A DNA stretch of 64,000 bases, taken from Motacilla alba alba. Lineage: Eukaryota > Chordata > Aves > Passeriformes > Motacillidae. Below are positions 27,497 through 39,957 of this stretch, one piece after another. The position numbers and the translations under genes were made by a program. Position 1 is the stretch's first letter; each line of letters starts with the position of its first letter. The DNA is taken from contig NC_052027.1 of NCBI RefSeq assembly GCF_015832195.1, positions 19,132,688-19,196,687 of the forward strand, given 5' to 3'. The notes below the pieces were generated by a model that made no database searches, was not told the origin of the DNA, and was given only the letters and a program-made list of their open reading frames with translations.

Positions 27497-28431
27497 TGAG
27501 CAGCATTGTAAATAATCCTTTATGCAGACTACTGAAATAAACAATTTTGTTCTAATGAAAATTGGTAGTTTTCCATTCAATACCATGTTCCCCACTGAAG
27601 AAACAGCATTTCCAAGAAAACTTTTATCACAGCAGGCAAGAATATGGAATTATCCTTTCACAGCAACTTAATGCAGCAGAAAACTTTCAAAGCAATCAGC
27701 CCTATAAATACCATTCTTACCACAACTATTCACTACAAGGCATAACAGCCCTGCTCCTCATTAGCATTTTCAAATTAATGACTGCCATTAAGAAAAGGCA
27801 GTGTGAAGCATAATTCACTCCACAGTGAAGCAGCTGTTGCTGTGCCACACATCTACCTTCTCTCAGCCCCAACTGCTGGATTTTTGCGCTTCCCCTGAGC
27901 TGGTTCCTGTGATTTCCTGGCTGATCTTGGCAGTGTAAACAAGCAGCTGTTATCAGGCAGCCTGGCTCGGTGTGTGCCAGAGCTGCTGCCACCCAGCAGC
28001 TCCCACCAGGAGCCACCTGGGCTTCCCTGCTGAGGACTCACAGGATTAAGCTAAAAAGGTTTGGTGAGTAATCCTTACTAGACTCACACGATCAGACAGA
28101 TTAACTGAGTCAGGCTTCAGGTTTCCTTAAAGAACTTTGATTTTTTGGCTGAATTTCCAGGCACAAGCACGAGCAGTATGGGTGGAACCTCGTCCCAGGT
28201 GATGTGCTTGCAGCAAGGCACAGGTCTGACCAGCAGCTCATGGCTCTGTCAAAGGCTCGAGTTTCACTCTGCAGCAGTGAGAAAACCAAGATTTGGTCAG
28301 GAAAAGAGAAAAGCAGGGTTTGGTTAAATTCTCTGAACCTTATCTTTTCCTCTGTGAATCGAAAGTAGGAGCAGTGCTGTGCTTTAGGGCTGAGGTGCAG
28401 ATGAACAGTACATGTACCTGTAATTATATCC
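27497..28431. other. spacer between the duplicated segments
   Basis: Nothing is recognised in this 935-bp spacer. The similarity of the two flanking copies does not extend into it. Confidence 0.6.
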
Positions 28432-28557
28432 TGAGTAACTGGGATTGTTCTGCTGCAGCAGAAACCCGGGCGCTCTTTCAAAAAAATAAGAACACACCGA
28501 AGATAGTATTTGTAAAAGCAGACTTGCCAAGGATGTAAAATCCAAAGGGTGCCAAAG
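28432..28557 (+). repeat. diverged duplicated segment, copy 2
   Basis: This is the partner of 27,377-27,496, offset by about 1,055 bp, and ends at GGGTGCCAAAGGG. See the first copy for shared blocks. No target-site duplication was found, so a mobile origin is unproven. Confidence 0.7.
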
Positions 28558-31500
28558 GGACAGCCCCTTTTCTCCCTGCCAGCCCTCTCTGCCCCTCTCA
28601 CTCTGGAGTAGTGCTCACCCTGAGTCAGATTTTATTTTTTATTTCTTCTTCCTGACTAAGACCAGCCCAGCTCTCCTTGAGCAAGGCCGGGGCAGGCGGA
28701 GGTGTGCAGGGACTGGAATCTCCCCATTTGGCAGCAGCCCACGGGTTATTGGCTGGGAACCTGCAGCCTGAGCAGCTGGAAACTGATCCCACAAAGAGCA
28801 GCTTTTGCATATGCAAAGTCGATCTCAAAGGGCAGCCCTGCTTACTCAGCTGTTTATCACACTCACATGAGCAGCAATATCATTAGATACAGTCAGAGCT
28901 GAAGATGTTAATTATTTTTTAATCTGTTGTTCAAAATTCCATATACATTACAATTCATTTACCTGCCACAGGTATTAGCTGGTTTGAAGAAAGCCCACGT
29001 GACTTCTTCAAAATGTTATAAAAAATAACAACAGGAGGAAATTGGAAGGCAAGAAAATTTGCTGATGAACAAAATTTTCAAGATACATGAGACTAAAGAC
29101 AGACATTGAAAAAGTGCAGTATCAGATGGTGAAATTGTTGATTACACCTTATGGAAGTGGATGCAAAGCAACAGTCTAGGAAGAGACAACCCAAATTAAA
29201 CTCTGTGTGTGTGTGCTACCAGCCAGGGGTTCTGGTTTAGCTCTTGTCAACCAGACAAAGACAGGTGGGATTCACTGGGAAGAGCTCCCTAAAAGTGCCA
29301 GCTGAGTGCTCAGCAATGCTTAAAACAAGAAACAACGCCAGGAGTTTAGGATGGAAGAGAGATGACAACACAACAGAGGAGAGTATTTACTGAAATTGCA
29401 GAATTTGAGGATGTGCCCACATTCCGAACACAGCATGGAGGTGTGCTCCTGCACTGCCATCGGTGTGTAACAAAGTTCAGAGGAGCAGAAAAGAGCACCA
29501 GGGATGTGCAGAGATCTAAACCAGCATGAGAAGCAGCTAAAGGCATTAGGACTCTTCAGCTGGGGAGAGAAAAGGATGAGAGAAAAAATAAAGTTATTTT
29601 CATAAGACCAGCACCTCTCACCTGCCTCATCCTGTAGGGACTGAGAAGGTTTGAGTAAGAAATGGAGAAGCTCAGAGAACAGGGGCTGTGCTGGGTGTCT
29701 GTGGACATTCTCTACCAAACCTTGGCAAATGCAGTGACAGGGATCGGGCAGGGTGCTGCAGGCGAGCACTAAAGGGTATTTCTCCCACTGTGACCTCCAG
29801 TGTTGTCACAGTCCATGAAAGGTTTTCCCAAATTGGAGGCTGATTTTCTGTTTCTGGGCATTTGAAATACTCTTATGATTTCTCCAAATTGCCATTTGGG
29901 ATTTGTGTGCAGCTTACTATGATTTTATATTTGAAATACCAGAGCCAAGAGGTTTTAAATTGTCACTTAGAAACAACTTACGCTGTGACAAACTGCTTCT
30001 TGGCAGCTAATCTTGCTCTTTGTTTATCCTGTTTAGATTTGGAGAGAAAGATCCTTTTAGGTTGTCTTTTTTTTAAATAAAAATCTCTAGATTATGTTGA
30101 ATCTCTGAACAACCTGCAAACAATTTATCTCTTTAGCTGTTACTTCAAAATGCAGAGATTGATAAAATCAATAATCTATTATTGAAAAATAAGTAATGTA
30201 TTATTAATACACATAGTTTGTGTATCTCCTAATTTGATAAGTATTCAGGACACAAGATTTAGATGCAGATCAGTTCTCCAAATGTTCCAGAGCTCTTGGA
30301 ATCTGGATCTGCTAAGCCAGGACAGCTTAGGACTTTCAACATAATTATGGCTCAGCTTTACTGATGCTCTGGTTCCCTCCCACAATCCTGGAGAGCACGT
30401 TTTGCCATGCTTGACCTTTGTTTAATTAAGTAAGATAAACACAGAGTTGTTTCTTCAACACAGAAAAAAATACCAATATGACATAAGAATACTGAGAATG
30501 GTTTTGACAGTAAAGCAGAAAACCCACGTGGTTTAATTGGAAGGGTTAAAAACCCTGTGCTGTGTTTACAAAAAATCTACAAATAACTTGAAAATCCTTG
30601 ACAGTTAAATCCTGAAGAAACATTTGGGGTGTTAATTTTGGGATAAAGGTGCAGAGAGTATAGAAAAAGATGTCAAACTCAGAGTTTTTGTTTATATAGA
30701 GCATGGCAACACAAAGCCCCATAAAAGTGTGCGACATGTTTTTAAAAAGCAAGTTTAAAGGGTCGTCATCCCAGATTTCTCACAAATGAATAAAATTAAG
30801 GAAAAAAAAAAAAGAAAAAAAAAGGAGAAAGAGGACGGGAGAGGAAAGAGAAATAAATTTTTCCCCTGCAGGTTTTCTGAAGAGAAACAGCAGACTCAAC
30901 CCAACAGACAGTTTGCAGAAAGCCAGGCTTAAAAGAGAAGTAAAACAAGGAACTCTGCAGTAAAATAAATAAATAAATAGAAGTTCCCCAACTAAATAAA
31001 TGTTCAGTGCTAAAATTTATCAGCCTGATTCTAGGAGCTGAGTGATATCACCACAGGCTACAAAAATAACCCCCCCAAGGAGTCACATGGGGTGATGTCA
31101 TGTGAATGTGGAATAAATCCTTGCTTTTTTTAAACTGAAAAATTTGTATTCAGCCAAACTCTAGGAAAAAGCAGAAGGGAATACAGAGGGCAGTGGGCCA
31201 GGTCAGGGGAGTTCAGCTGTGCCCTCCTGATGCTGCACCAGTGTCCTGGGGCAGAACAGGGAAATCACTGCATGGAAATCATGGCAACACCTTTATTTCT
31301 GATTAAATGCAGGATCACAAAGCCTCTGCATTGCTGCTGTTCCTGGAGGGAAGGCACATGGAGTGTCCAGCAGCCCCACCCTGAGCTCCTGCCCTCAGGA
31401 ATTCACTCCATGGCTCCTCAATTGCAAAGGGGTTTTTATTTTCTCGTGTTGGCAACAAGGGCACCCAGGAAATCAGGATGCAGCACAGGGCAGTGATGGC

Positions 31501-31627
31501 TTTTCAGCCTGGCCAGCCTGCATCCCCACAGCAACGTGCTCCAGGATAAGCTCTCCCAAAATCTGAAGTATTTTCAAGAGCCTTTATTAAAAATATAATC
31601 CTAAACCACTTCTAAGAGAGCCAGAAA
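28558..31627. other. intergenic, no gene seen
   Basis: Small low-complexity items are (TG)n at about 29,203-29,214, an A-rich purine run at about 30,798-30,830 and (AAAT)n at about 30,962-30,980. A minus-strand frame at 29,320-29,769 has no recognisable content. Confidence 0.6.
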
Positions 31628-31938
31628 GAAAATACAATGAGTTTTTAGAATTCCATTAGAATACATGGGAAAAGACCAGAGTGCTGAGCTGTGACTGGTT
31701 AAAATAATTTTTAAAATACAACTTTTGAGATTTCCTCTAGAATACACTAGAAAAGACCAGAGACCTGAGCTATGACTGGTTAAAAATAATTTTAAAAATA
31801 ATTTAGAATATGCTGGAAAAGACCAGAGAGTTGAGCTGTGACTGGTTAAAAATAATTTTAAAATAGAACAAGTTTTGGGATTTTCATTAGAATACACTGG
31901 AAAAGACCAAAGTGCTGAGCTGGTTAAAGATAATTAAT
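31628..31938 (+). repeat. about 80-bp AT-rich tandem repeat, four diverged units
   Basis: Units share TTAGAATACA(C/T)(T/G)GG-AAAAGACCAGAG, then CTGAGCTGTGACTGGTTAAA and AATAATTTTAAAATA. The TAG of the shared start recurs at 31,657, 31,738, 31,804 and 31,888, so spacings are 81, 66 and 84 bp: the second-to-third step carries a deletion of about 15 bp and the last unit is truncated. Unlike the other minisatellites here it is AT-rich. The short minus-strand frame over it is an artefact. Confidence 0.88.
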
Positions 31939-33261
31939 AGCTGGATGCAGTGTGTTAATCACTGATGGCAGCAGAGAGCATCATTCCATAGCCCTGCTGC
32001 ATGAGATCATTGGCCAAGTAGGTATTTCTAACCACATGAGAGAAGTATTGCTCCTTCCAGCATGGAATATGGCCAGAAAGGGGAAAAAAAAAAAGAAGTT
32101 TTAGAATGTCCTTTATGGACAAACAGACAACGAAGTGGCTTTGCTGAGAGCTGAACATGACGTGCCAGGTCCATCTTTTAGAACTGATCTTGAATTGAAG
32201 TCAGCCCCTGAACTGATTGTGCATTTCTCCCCCACCATGCCAGCAGGGAGGAGTTTAGCAACAGCCTCGTGTGGCTGGAGCCTGTCACAGCTCCTGCCTG
32301 GTGAAGCTACTCTCTTTACCCAGCTCCATCAGTTCCAGGTTTCCTTTCTAGGCTGCCTGAATATTTAAGCCTATGCTTTGTGCCACTTAATTCTCTTCAT
32401 AGAGCTGTGTGTTAATAAGGAAATATTGTGGGTTTAATACAGAATGCACAATAAAAATATACACAACAATATTGTGGCAAATTTTAGATGATGATGAGCA
32501 ACAGCTACAAAGGCTTTGGATTTAAGGCAGAGAAGGGCTCAAATTGTGGCTCTACCAGAAACTACTTAGCCAAGTCACTCAAGGGAGGAATTGAAGTTAG
32601 CAGATCTGAAATGTTTTACTGGCTCTGAGATTAAGTTAAGAGCAATAAAGAGATTTCTAAGAATGACAAAATGACTTTGTTAGTGAGTGGGGACCAGTTG
32701 GGAAATAGTGTGAAGTAGCAAGGAATGAAAGCAGGAATGATCTGGTTTTGTACACCTGGAGCTTCCAAAGCATCAAATCAGAGCTGTGAGATCACACTAA
32801 AATAAAAACAGATAACCCTGTTTAGTCCTGTTTGTTGTTCTGCTCTGTGCCCAGAAGATAAGGGGAGATCTCAGATTATACTGATTATATTATTTGACCT
32901 GAGCACCACTTCAGGTCAAATTCAAGGGCTCTTCAGTGCCCCACATTTCACTCTGGGTTATTCTGCTCTGTCCCAGCCTTGCTGCTGCTTGCAGTGTGCA
33001 GCAAGAGGAAATCAGCATTTCACAGGGTCCTGTCCTGTCCTGAGCTGGGCTCAAATCCCCAGAGGAGCTGGAAGTGCTCAGATCCCCACAAGAACCATGC
33101 CCATCCTCACATGACCCAGGGAGGTCAGAGGACATGGTGACACTGGGCTAGAAAGGCTGAGCTGGAGCCTCCAGTTCTGCTTGGAGTTTTCCACGTGTCC
33201 CTGGATCTGGGCTTTGTGTGAGGGGCTCTAGGAGAGCCACCCAGGGCAGCTCCCACACCTC
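31939..33261. other. intergenic, no gene seen
   Basis: Unique-looking sequence that is mildly GC-rich from 32,900. No exon, RNA gene or transposon could be supported. Confidence 0.6.
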
Positions 33262-33453
33262 TGGTGGATGGTTTTCCTTTTTGGTTTGGTTTGGTTTGGT
33301 TTTGGGGGGCTTTTTGTTTGTTTTTGGGGGTGTTTGGTGTTTTTTCTTTTTTGGTGGGGGTTGTTTGTTTTTGGTTTTTGGTTTGGTTTGCTTTCCTTTT
33401 TTGGGGTTTTTTTGGGGTTTTTTGTTTTTTGGTTTTTGGGGTTTTTTTGTCTT
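33262..33453 (+). repeat. T/G-only low-complexity tract with G-runs
   Basis: About 190 bp are almost exclusively T and G on the plus strand. It begins as (GGTTT)n and moves to runs such as TTTTTTGGGG. Seven or more runs of four to six G give G-quadruplex potential, and TTTTGGGG resembles ciliate-type telomere units. Hydrophobic frames on the plus strand are compositional artefacts. Confidence 0.85.
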
Positions 33454-34406
33454 TAATCTCTCCTGATGGAGCTGGTTTACTTTGTATAAACCCACAATAA
33501 TAGGAGCAAAATCCTGGAACTTCTTTGTTCCGAGCAATTGGCCCAGACTATGTGATAATTTGGAATGAAGGGACTTCTCATCTAAACCAGAAACTTTGAA
33601 TTAGAGCTCTGAGACCTTCCCTTACAAAAGCTTCACCAAAATAAATTGGTTTCCATGCAAAAAATTGAACTTTCCATGCAAAACTGGGTGTGAATCTTGT
33701 TTTCCAATGGAAAAGCATTTTGCCAAAAAGATCCTTGATGAGTTCCTTTTCTGAAGAAACACTTTTTGGGTAATCACTCTGTAGGCCAAGGAAATATTTG
33801 ACAATCATGAGCTCCATCAGTGTCATCCAACATGCGATTTTATGTAAGCGATTAACTTGACAAATACACAGAATATTCTCCACTGGCTTGCAGCTATTTT
33901 CAGGCAGCTGCAATTTATTGATGAGTGGTCTTTGCATATGAATAGATTTTGATCTGTGCATGACTAATTCCTACTTCTGAAAGAGATTTAACATCTTTTG
34001 CTTCCTGCTAGAAAGCAATTACAGTTTCTGTAGACAATTCAGCATGGAACACTACCCTGAGATTGGAAGCTGGGTTTCATTCTCCACTTGTTTGCTTGCT
34101 TTTGATATTGCCCAGTAAATTCTACTGAGGCAGAATCTTAAAGCCCAATCAAGTGGTAATTTATGGGACTCTGAGCACTGAAATTAGAGGAACACAAGAG
34201 AATCTGAATGTTCTGTATTATCTTTGTGCTCACTTCAAGCCAGATACATGAGGAGGCTTTTTGCAGTGAAATGCTCACAATTTCTGCTCCACTGCAAGAG
34301 AAGATGTGATCACAAACCGGCCCAGCCAGGTTTTGCACAGGGAGATGGAGTTAAAGCAGCAGTTACCATCAATGTCAGCCCAGAAGGCAGCTTTAGTTCA
34401 TACAGC
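33454..34406. other. intergenic, no gene seen
   Basis: No recognisable gene or repeat. A minus-strand frame (33,578-33,961) lacks any domain that I know. Confidence 0.55.
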
Positions 34407-35105
34407 TGTCCTAGGGTGCAATGCGAGGAGTGCTGGGGGTGTTCATTCCATTGCCAGCTCTTAGAACCAGGCGGGGCAGTAATCCTCTGTTCATGGGGCA
34501 GTTTTCTTTATCTCTCCCACAAACCAAGCCTCCCTCCAGGAGATCCCTTCTGTCCATGGGCCAGCGAGTGTCCCTGCATGGCTGATCCAATTCCATCATC
34601 CCATTGGGAGAAGCTCCACCATGGGGAGGAGCCAAGCATTCCTACCTGGATACAATCTGAGATTTTGGCACACCAGGGCAGCCTTTTCCCACTGCACTCC
34701 CAGAGGAGCAGCTTTCTTCTCCACTGCATTCCCAGAGGAGGACCAGGCCCATCTACAGCACCCCTGGACCTCCAGAGGAGAACTCCCCCCTTGTGCAGGA
34801 TCCCTGCTCCAGCAGAACCACAGCTGGCACTGCAGGAGGGCTGAGCCACCACTGAATGGGACTGTGCCACCACCCTGACCCACAGGGTGCCAGCTCCTGC
34901 TCTGACTCTGCCAGTGGGGTTTGTTTTGTATCACTGCATTTTATTTTTATTTTCCCAGTAAAGAACTGTTATTCCTACTCCCATATCATGGCCTGGGAGC
35001 CGTTTAATTTCAAAATTATAATTCAGATGGAGTGGGTTTACATTTTCCATTTCAGGGGAGGCTCCTGCCTTCCTTAGCAGACACCTGTCTTTTCCAACCA
35101 AGACA
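34407..35105 (+). mobile_element. solo LTR of an endogenous retrovirus (family A, plus copy)
   Basis: The sequence starts TGTCCTAGGGTG and ends CCAAGACA (TG...CA, about 700 bp). It carries a polyadenylation signal AGTAAA at 34,957-34,962 and an AT-rich U5-like stretch (GCCGTTTAATTTCAAAATTA). A second copy of the same family lies inverted at about 47,955-48,618 with high similarity over about 600 bp. No primer-binding site or internal coding sequence adjoins it, so it is a solo LTR. No clear target-site duplication was found, and the outer boundaries are estimates. Confidence 0.8.
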
Positions 35106-38100
35106 ATAATATAGCCTGTTCCCTAAAACACCTCATATTCCTGCTCGAGACGACTGCAGTGACTTTTACTGACCTCCAGATGGAACAAGATCAAAGCTGA
35201 GGTGTCTCCACATGGGGAGGCTTTGCTGGGAGTGTTGAAACACCCTCCATGTGAAACTCCAGGGCAGCATCTGGAGAGGTTTGATGCTGGTGATGAAGGA
35301 ACAGTGCGGGAATTACTGCTAATGGAATTTCCTGCTTCGTTCAGTCTCTGGGCACAGGTACTGGCCCTAAGACTTGGAAAATACATTTTTCTTGGATGCT
35401 CTCTGGTCATTTGCGTAAAAGTGACGGTGGACAAGACAAGCACCATAAATTCCCAGTTTTTCAATGATTTTGCCTCCTGACTTGAACATCCCATGTCTTA
35501 TTCCTGGAGAAGAAAAGAGGAACCACCACACTTCTGCTGACATGGCCAATAAGTTTTCATCTCCCCTCGGGCCTTTTTACATTCCAGCTCAACAGGGGTG
35601 TACAAGGTACAGATATTGAATTAAGAGCTCCACAGCTGTGTTCAAAAGAGCTGTGAAATGCCGCATTTTGCTTGTTGAATAAGGAAAAACAATTTCAGTC
35701 CACTGGTGGCTGGAGACACTTCAGCAATGAGATCATATCTTTTTATAATCTCAGTTTTCAGTGTGCAGCTGAAACCAGGAGAATAAAAAGCTGATGACAG
35801 AATGTCTCTGCTGAGTGCGCATCCACTCACACTTGGAGGTGCAGGATGCACAAAGGTGGGACTTGGAGCAGTTTGGCACAGCCAGGGGGGCACAGAGCAA
35901 TACATCAAGGGACACTTTTCATATAAATTGATAGCTGATAATATAAAGGTGTGGAAAATAGGAAGAGAGGCCAGCACTGGATAAGAAGTATTGGTGTGAA
36001 GGATTCATTTCACACAAAGGATTCATTTCAGCTGTATCAAAGAATGATGGTCCTGCTGACCCCATGGTTCATCCCTGGTATCTCTGTCCATAAATAAACA
36101 CTTTAGTCAGTAATCACTTCATTTCCAGTGATCAGACATCAGTGTTTATTCTGTGCCATGGCATCTATTTAGTCTTAACAAAAGTGGTGTACCAGCCACA
36201 TCTGAATCAGGACAATTCCATGAACAACATTGCACAGGTTTCCGATTAAGACCTAAATGTCTAAAACTTTGTGTAGCAGTAGTTCTTCATTAGCCTGCAC
36301 TCAGGAATTGGAGCCATTCTTTGGTGAAATAATAAATTTCCCACAAGCCCTTGTTAGCACATCGATTCTGAACTGAAGTGGCATCTGCTCATCCATCAGC
36401 TCCTGAACCAATATTAACTGGTGGAATTCTCCTGGCAGAGCTGCAGCTGTCACTGCATTCCTTCAGCTCTGTGGTGGTAGAACTGGCTCAAAGAAGGAAC
36501 CAGGAAAAGGGAAGCAAAGCATTCTTCTGGAATTTTGAGGATTTGAGGAAAGGACTGCGGGATTTAGGCAATGGGTGAAGGAACCCAAATGCAAAGCCTG
36601 TGAGAGAAACCAGATCCACAAAGGTGCTGGAAAGGAGTGGGAGGCAGGATGGGAGAGTGATGAAGCCCAGGAAGGTGGCAGGGAGGCTGAGGGGGGAGCT
36701 GGGGGGAATTCAGTCAGGTTTGGGGCTGTTTCTCACAGCTCCACACCGAGCTGGTCCTTCCAGCTGTGTCCTGGCCATGGCAGTGACCAGCAAGGCAGGA
36801 CATTCTAAACTGGATTTTGGAACTGAGGGCTGTTTATCTGCAGAGGTGGCTGTTACCAGGCTGGCTTTTTAGCCAGGGGAAACACTTCCTTCAGATTGCA
36901 GCCTCTCTCCCCAGCAGGTGCTCAGGTCACAGCTGGTTCAGCTGCACTCCTGCACCCCTTGGCTGCAGCTGCTGGTGCACAGGAGAGAGGGGCAGCCTTG
37001 AGGAAATAACACAGGAGCAGACACCCTTAACTGCCCCAATGGGATCTCAGAGCCCTGGGGATTAGCGTGTCCTCAGAGAAAGGCTGGTGTGGATGGAACA
37101 GAGAAACAGTTTTCCTTCATTGGCTCACATACAAAACACTGCATTGATGTGGTTCTGAACTCCCCCAAGAGAACTGAATCTTGTGAAAACCTAAGAATAA
37201 TAAATTAATAATAAAGTAGCATTTAATGAATTTGATAATTTTTAGGAGCCTCTCAGACTCCTTCAGGTGAATTAGGAGAAAGGAATGATTATCAAATCTA
37301 TTAGGGATTTTAAAATCTCAGTACACAAGAACATCAACTCCTGTAAAGCAATCTGGTATTTTCTCAGGAATAAAACTGCTGCAAGAATCCCCACCCCCAT
37401 GTGCCCATACCCTCCCTCAGCATCACCCACCCCTCAGTGTGGGGTGGAAACTTTGATGAAGAAGTTAATTTGGGCAGAGAAGAGCTGAAATAGCCACTGA
37501 GACTGCACATCCCTGGTGTGTGAATTAATGCAGGGGCTGGGTCAATTCCCCAGTTCTGTGTGCTCAATGTAGGCTTCAATATTTATTTATTAGGCACTAT
37601 TCATTTATTTATTCTGTGAGCTAAATGCCTTCAAAAGGGACACAAAACTGTCCCAAGGGTCTCTTGCCTACCCTGTGTTTCCACACAAAGAACTAGAGCT
37701 GTCTCCAGTCCATGTGCAAAATTAACTGTGGTATTTAAATGCTTTTCACAACTAACACAGCCCCAGTTTATCATGCATCAAATGCCTTTCTCAGGACAGC
37801 AACCATATATTTTTGTACTGACTAATATGTTATATACTGTAAGTAAAAGTAAAGCCATGTCCACATGTTGAAACAACAAAACAAGGTTTAGAAATGTACA
37901 TCCAACTTTAATACATAATCTGAAGAGCAGAGTTCCTCCTGCACCTTGAAAATTTCACCTGTGATTAAACGATTACAATCTTCCCCCAGCTAAAACACAT
38001 CTCTGTGTGTATATATTTATGTGCACAATTTCAAAATCAAAGCCTTGCACTTCTTCTGGATGTCATCTGCTGGCACTGGGAGCTGATCCAGAAAGCACCC

Positions 38101-39854
38101 CAGAATGCAGCCTGGCAGGAATTCATCTCCTGCTTGTCAAGGCTCCCGAATTGCCCTGGGTTTTTTCCCTTCAGACCTGCCTCACTAACCTGTAATTTCT
38201 CTGCCATCTGCCCAGAGGTAAATGAAGTATCTGGTGCACCCAAGGAATTCCTCACCTGCTGCATGTGACTTCAGAGGGGAAGGTCCATCCCCAGGGAGGA
38301 ATGGATTTCCACGTGGCAGGTTTCAGTAATACCCCTGGGCAGGAGAGCTGCTCCTGCTCCCATCCTTGCCCTGCTTGTGGGCTCTAAGGAGAGGAACAGC
38401 CTCCTGGAGCCTCCTCCTCCTCTGAGCTGCAGCACAAGATGGAAACTGGGAGAGATTCTGATCATTGAGCAAGTATTGACTTGATTTAATAAGGCAAGAA
38501 GAGCCTCAGAGAGTGATTGCTGCTGCTGCTGCTGAGCAATTCTGCACCTTCGGCCTGACACACTTTCTGTTCCCCCTTTTGCATAATCAGGGTTATTCCT
38601 GCTGTTGGCACTTTGCACTTGGGCAAAGGCATTCCCATGGATCCTCCCTGCCTCAGTTTGGGAAGATTTGCTGTTCAAAAGGAGCCCTGGAAAAAGGGGG
38701 AGAAGGCTGCAGGATGAAATGCAGATCAGCACAGAGTGACAATGAGTCTGAGGCAAGCAAAGAGAGAGCTTGGACTGAAATACGAAAATAGCAATTCCTC
38801 TCCCTTCCCTCACTTTGAGAAACTCTTCTCCCTGCTGGCATCCTGGTGTCAAAGCCCCTCTTTCATGGTGGCCTCTGCCTTGTCCCACGTGTGACACCAG
38901 GAAAATCATCAATCCCAGCACCTGGAGCTTGGCTTTTGGAATGCACAGGAAGGACAGGACTTGGAACAAAGGCTGGGATAACCTTTACCCAAACAGCAGC
39001 ACTGCTTCCTCTGCCTCAACAGCCCAGCGTCTGTACCCAAAACTCTTCCCTGGCTTTCAGTGCTCAAAACTACGAAGTTCATTTCAAATCCACTACAGAT
39101 TTCCTAACCAAAAAAAAAAAAAAAAGAAACCATTTTCTATGTGAAAGTTCTGGGAGGATACTCGGGTTTTAGCCAGCTGGTTTAGGTATTGGTGAATTGG
39201 TGGACAAACAGATTATAAATTAAAGTGAAACCAGAGAAGTTATTCCCATGTATGTGCTAAGAAGTGAAAGTGAGAAAAAACAAGCCAGTCTGTGGGGTGA
39301 CTCTGTGTGTGTGCGTGGTGCTTCCATCAGCACTGGAGACAGTGGGTGGAGAGGCTGGAGGGGGTGTGCAGACATTTTACAAAAGGAAAAACAACCTACA
39401 GGTGCAGCTAAAAAGACTCTGCTTCAAATTCAGTCAACGGGTTAAAAATGCCAGTGAAGTCCCAGAGTGTGAACCCGGCAGCATTCATTAAAAATGTTTA
39501 TTCTCTTTTTCCTTTAATACAGCTCCTTCAGCAATTATTTCAGTAATTACACACTGAAAGAGTTGGAGAGCCTGGCTCCTGTGGAGTCGTTCAGCTTTCA
39601 GATTCTCTTTTTCTTCTCCACCTCTGTGTACACAAATTTATTTGTATGCAAACAATCTTTGTGCAGGTGCCTCCCTGGCGTTTGGGGCACGCAAAGCCAG
39701 GGCTGGCAAAAACTTTGCAATTTTTGTTTTTCCTTTTGGTAAGAAAACAATCATTTCACATACCAGAGTGTTTGGGCACCAGAGGGATGTATTCTGGATA
39801 AAAGTCCACATTCCTATGGAACTATCGTGCTTTCTTCTTGCTAAGGGGGCAAGA
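35106..39854. other. intergenic, no gene seen
   Basis: No exon or mobile element could be supported. Minor items are a 14-bp direct duplication AAGGATTCATTTCA (about 35,999-36,031), a G-rich purine stretch at 36,620-36,715, (CTG)5 at about 38,518-38,534 and an A16-type run near 39,110-39,125. Frames such as 38,271-38,969 (minus) carry only the short CTG-derived homopolymer. Confidence 0.55.
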
Positions 39855-39957
39855 GGAATAGAATGGAATGGAATGGAATGGAATGGAATGGAATAGAATA
39901 GAATAGAATAGAATAGAATAGAATAGAATAGAATAGAATAGAATAGAATAGAATAGA
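39855..39957 (+). repeat. pentanucleotide microsatellite (GAATG)n to (GAATA)n
   Basis: About 20 pentamers: the first six or seven are GAATG, which is the GGAAT phase known from vertebrate satellite III, and the rest are GAATA. The single clean switch point near 39,894 indicates that one G-to-A change was copied along the array by slippage. Confidence 0.96.
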
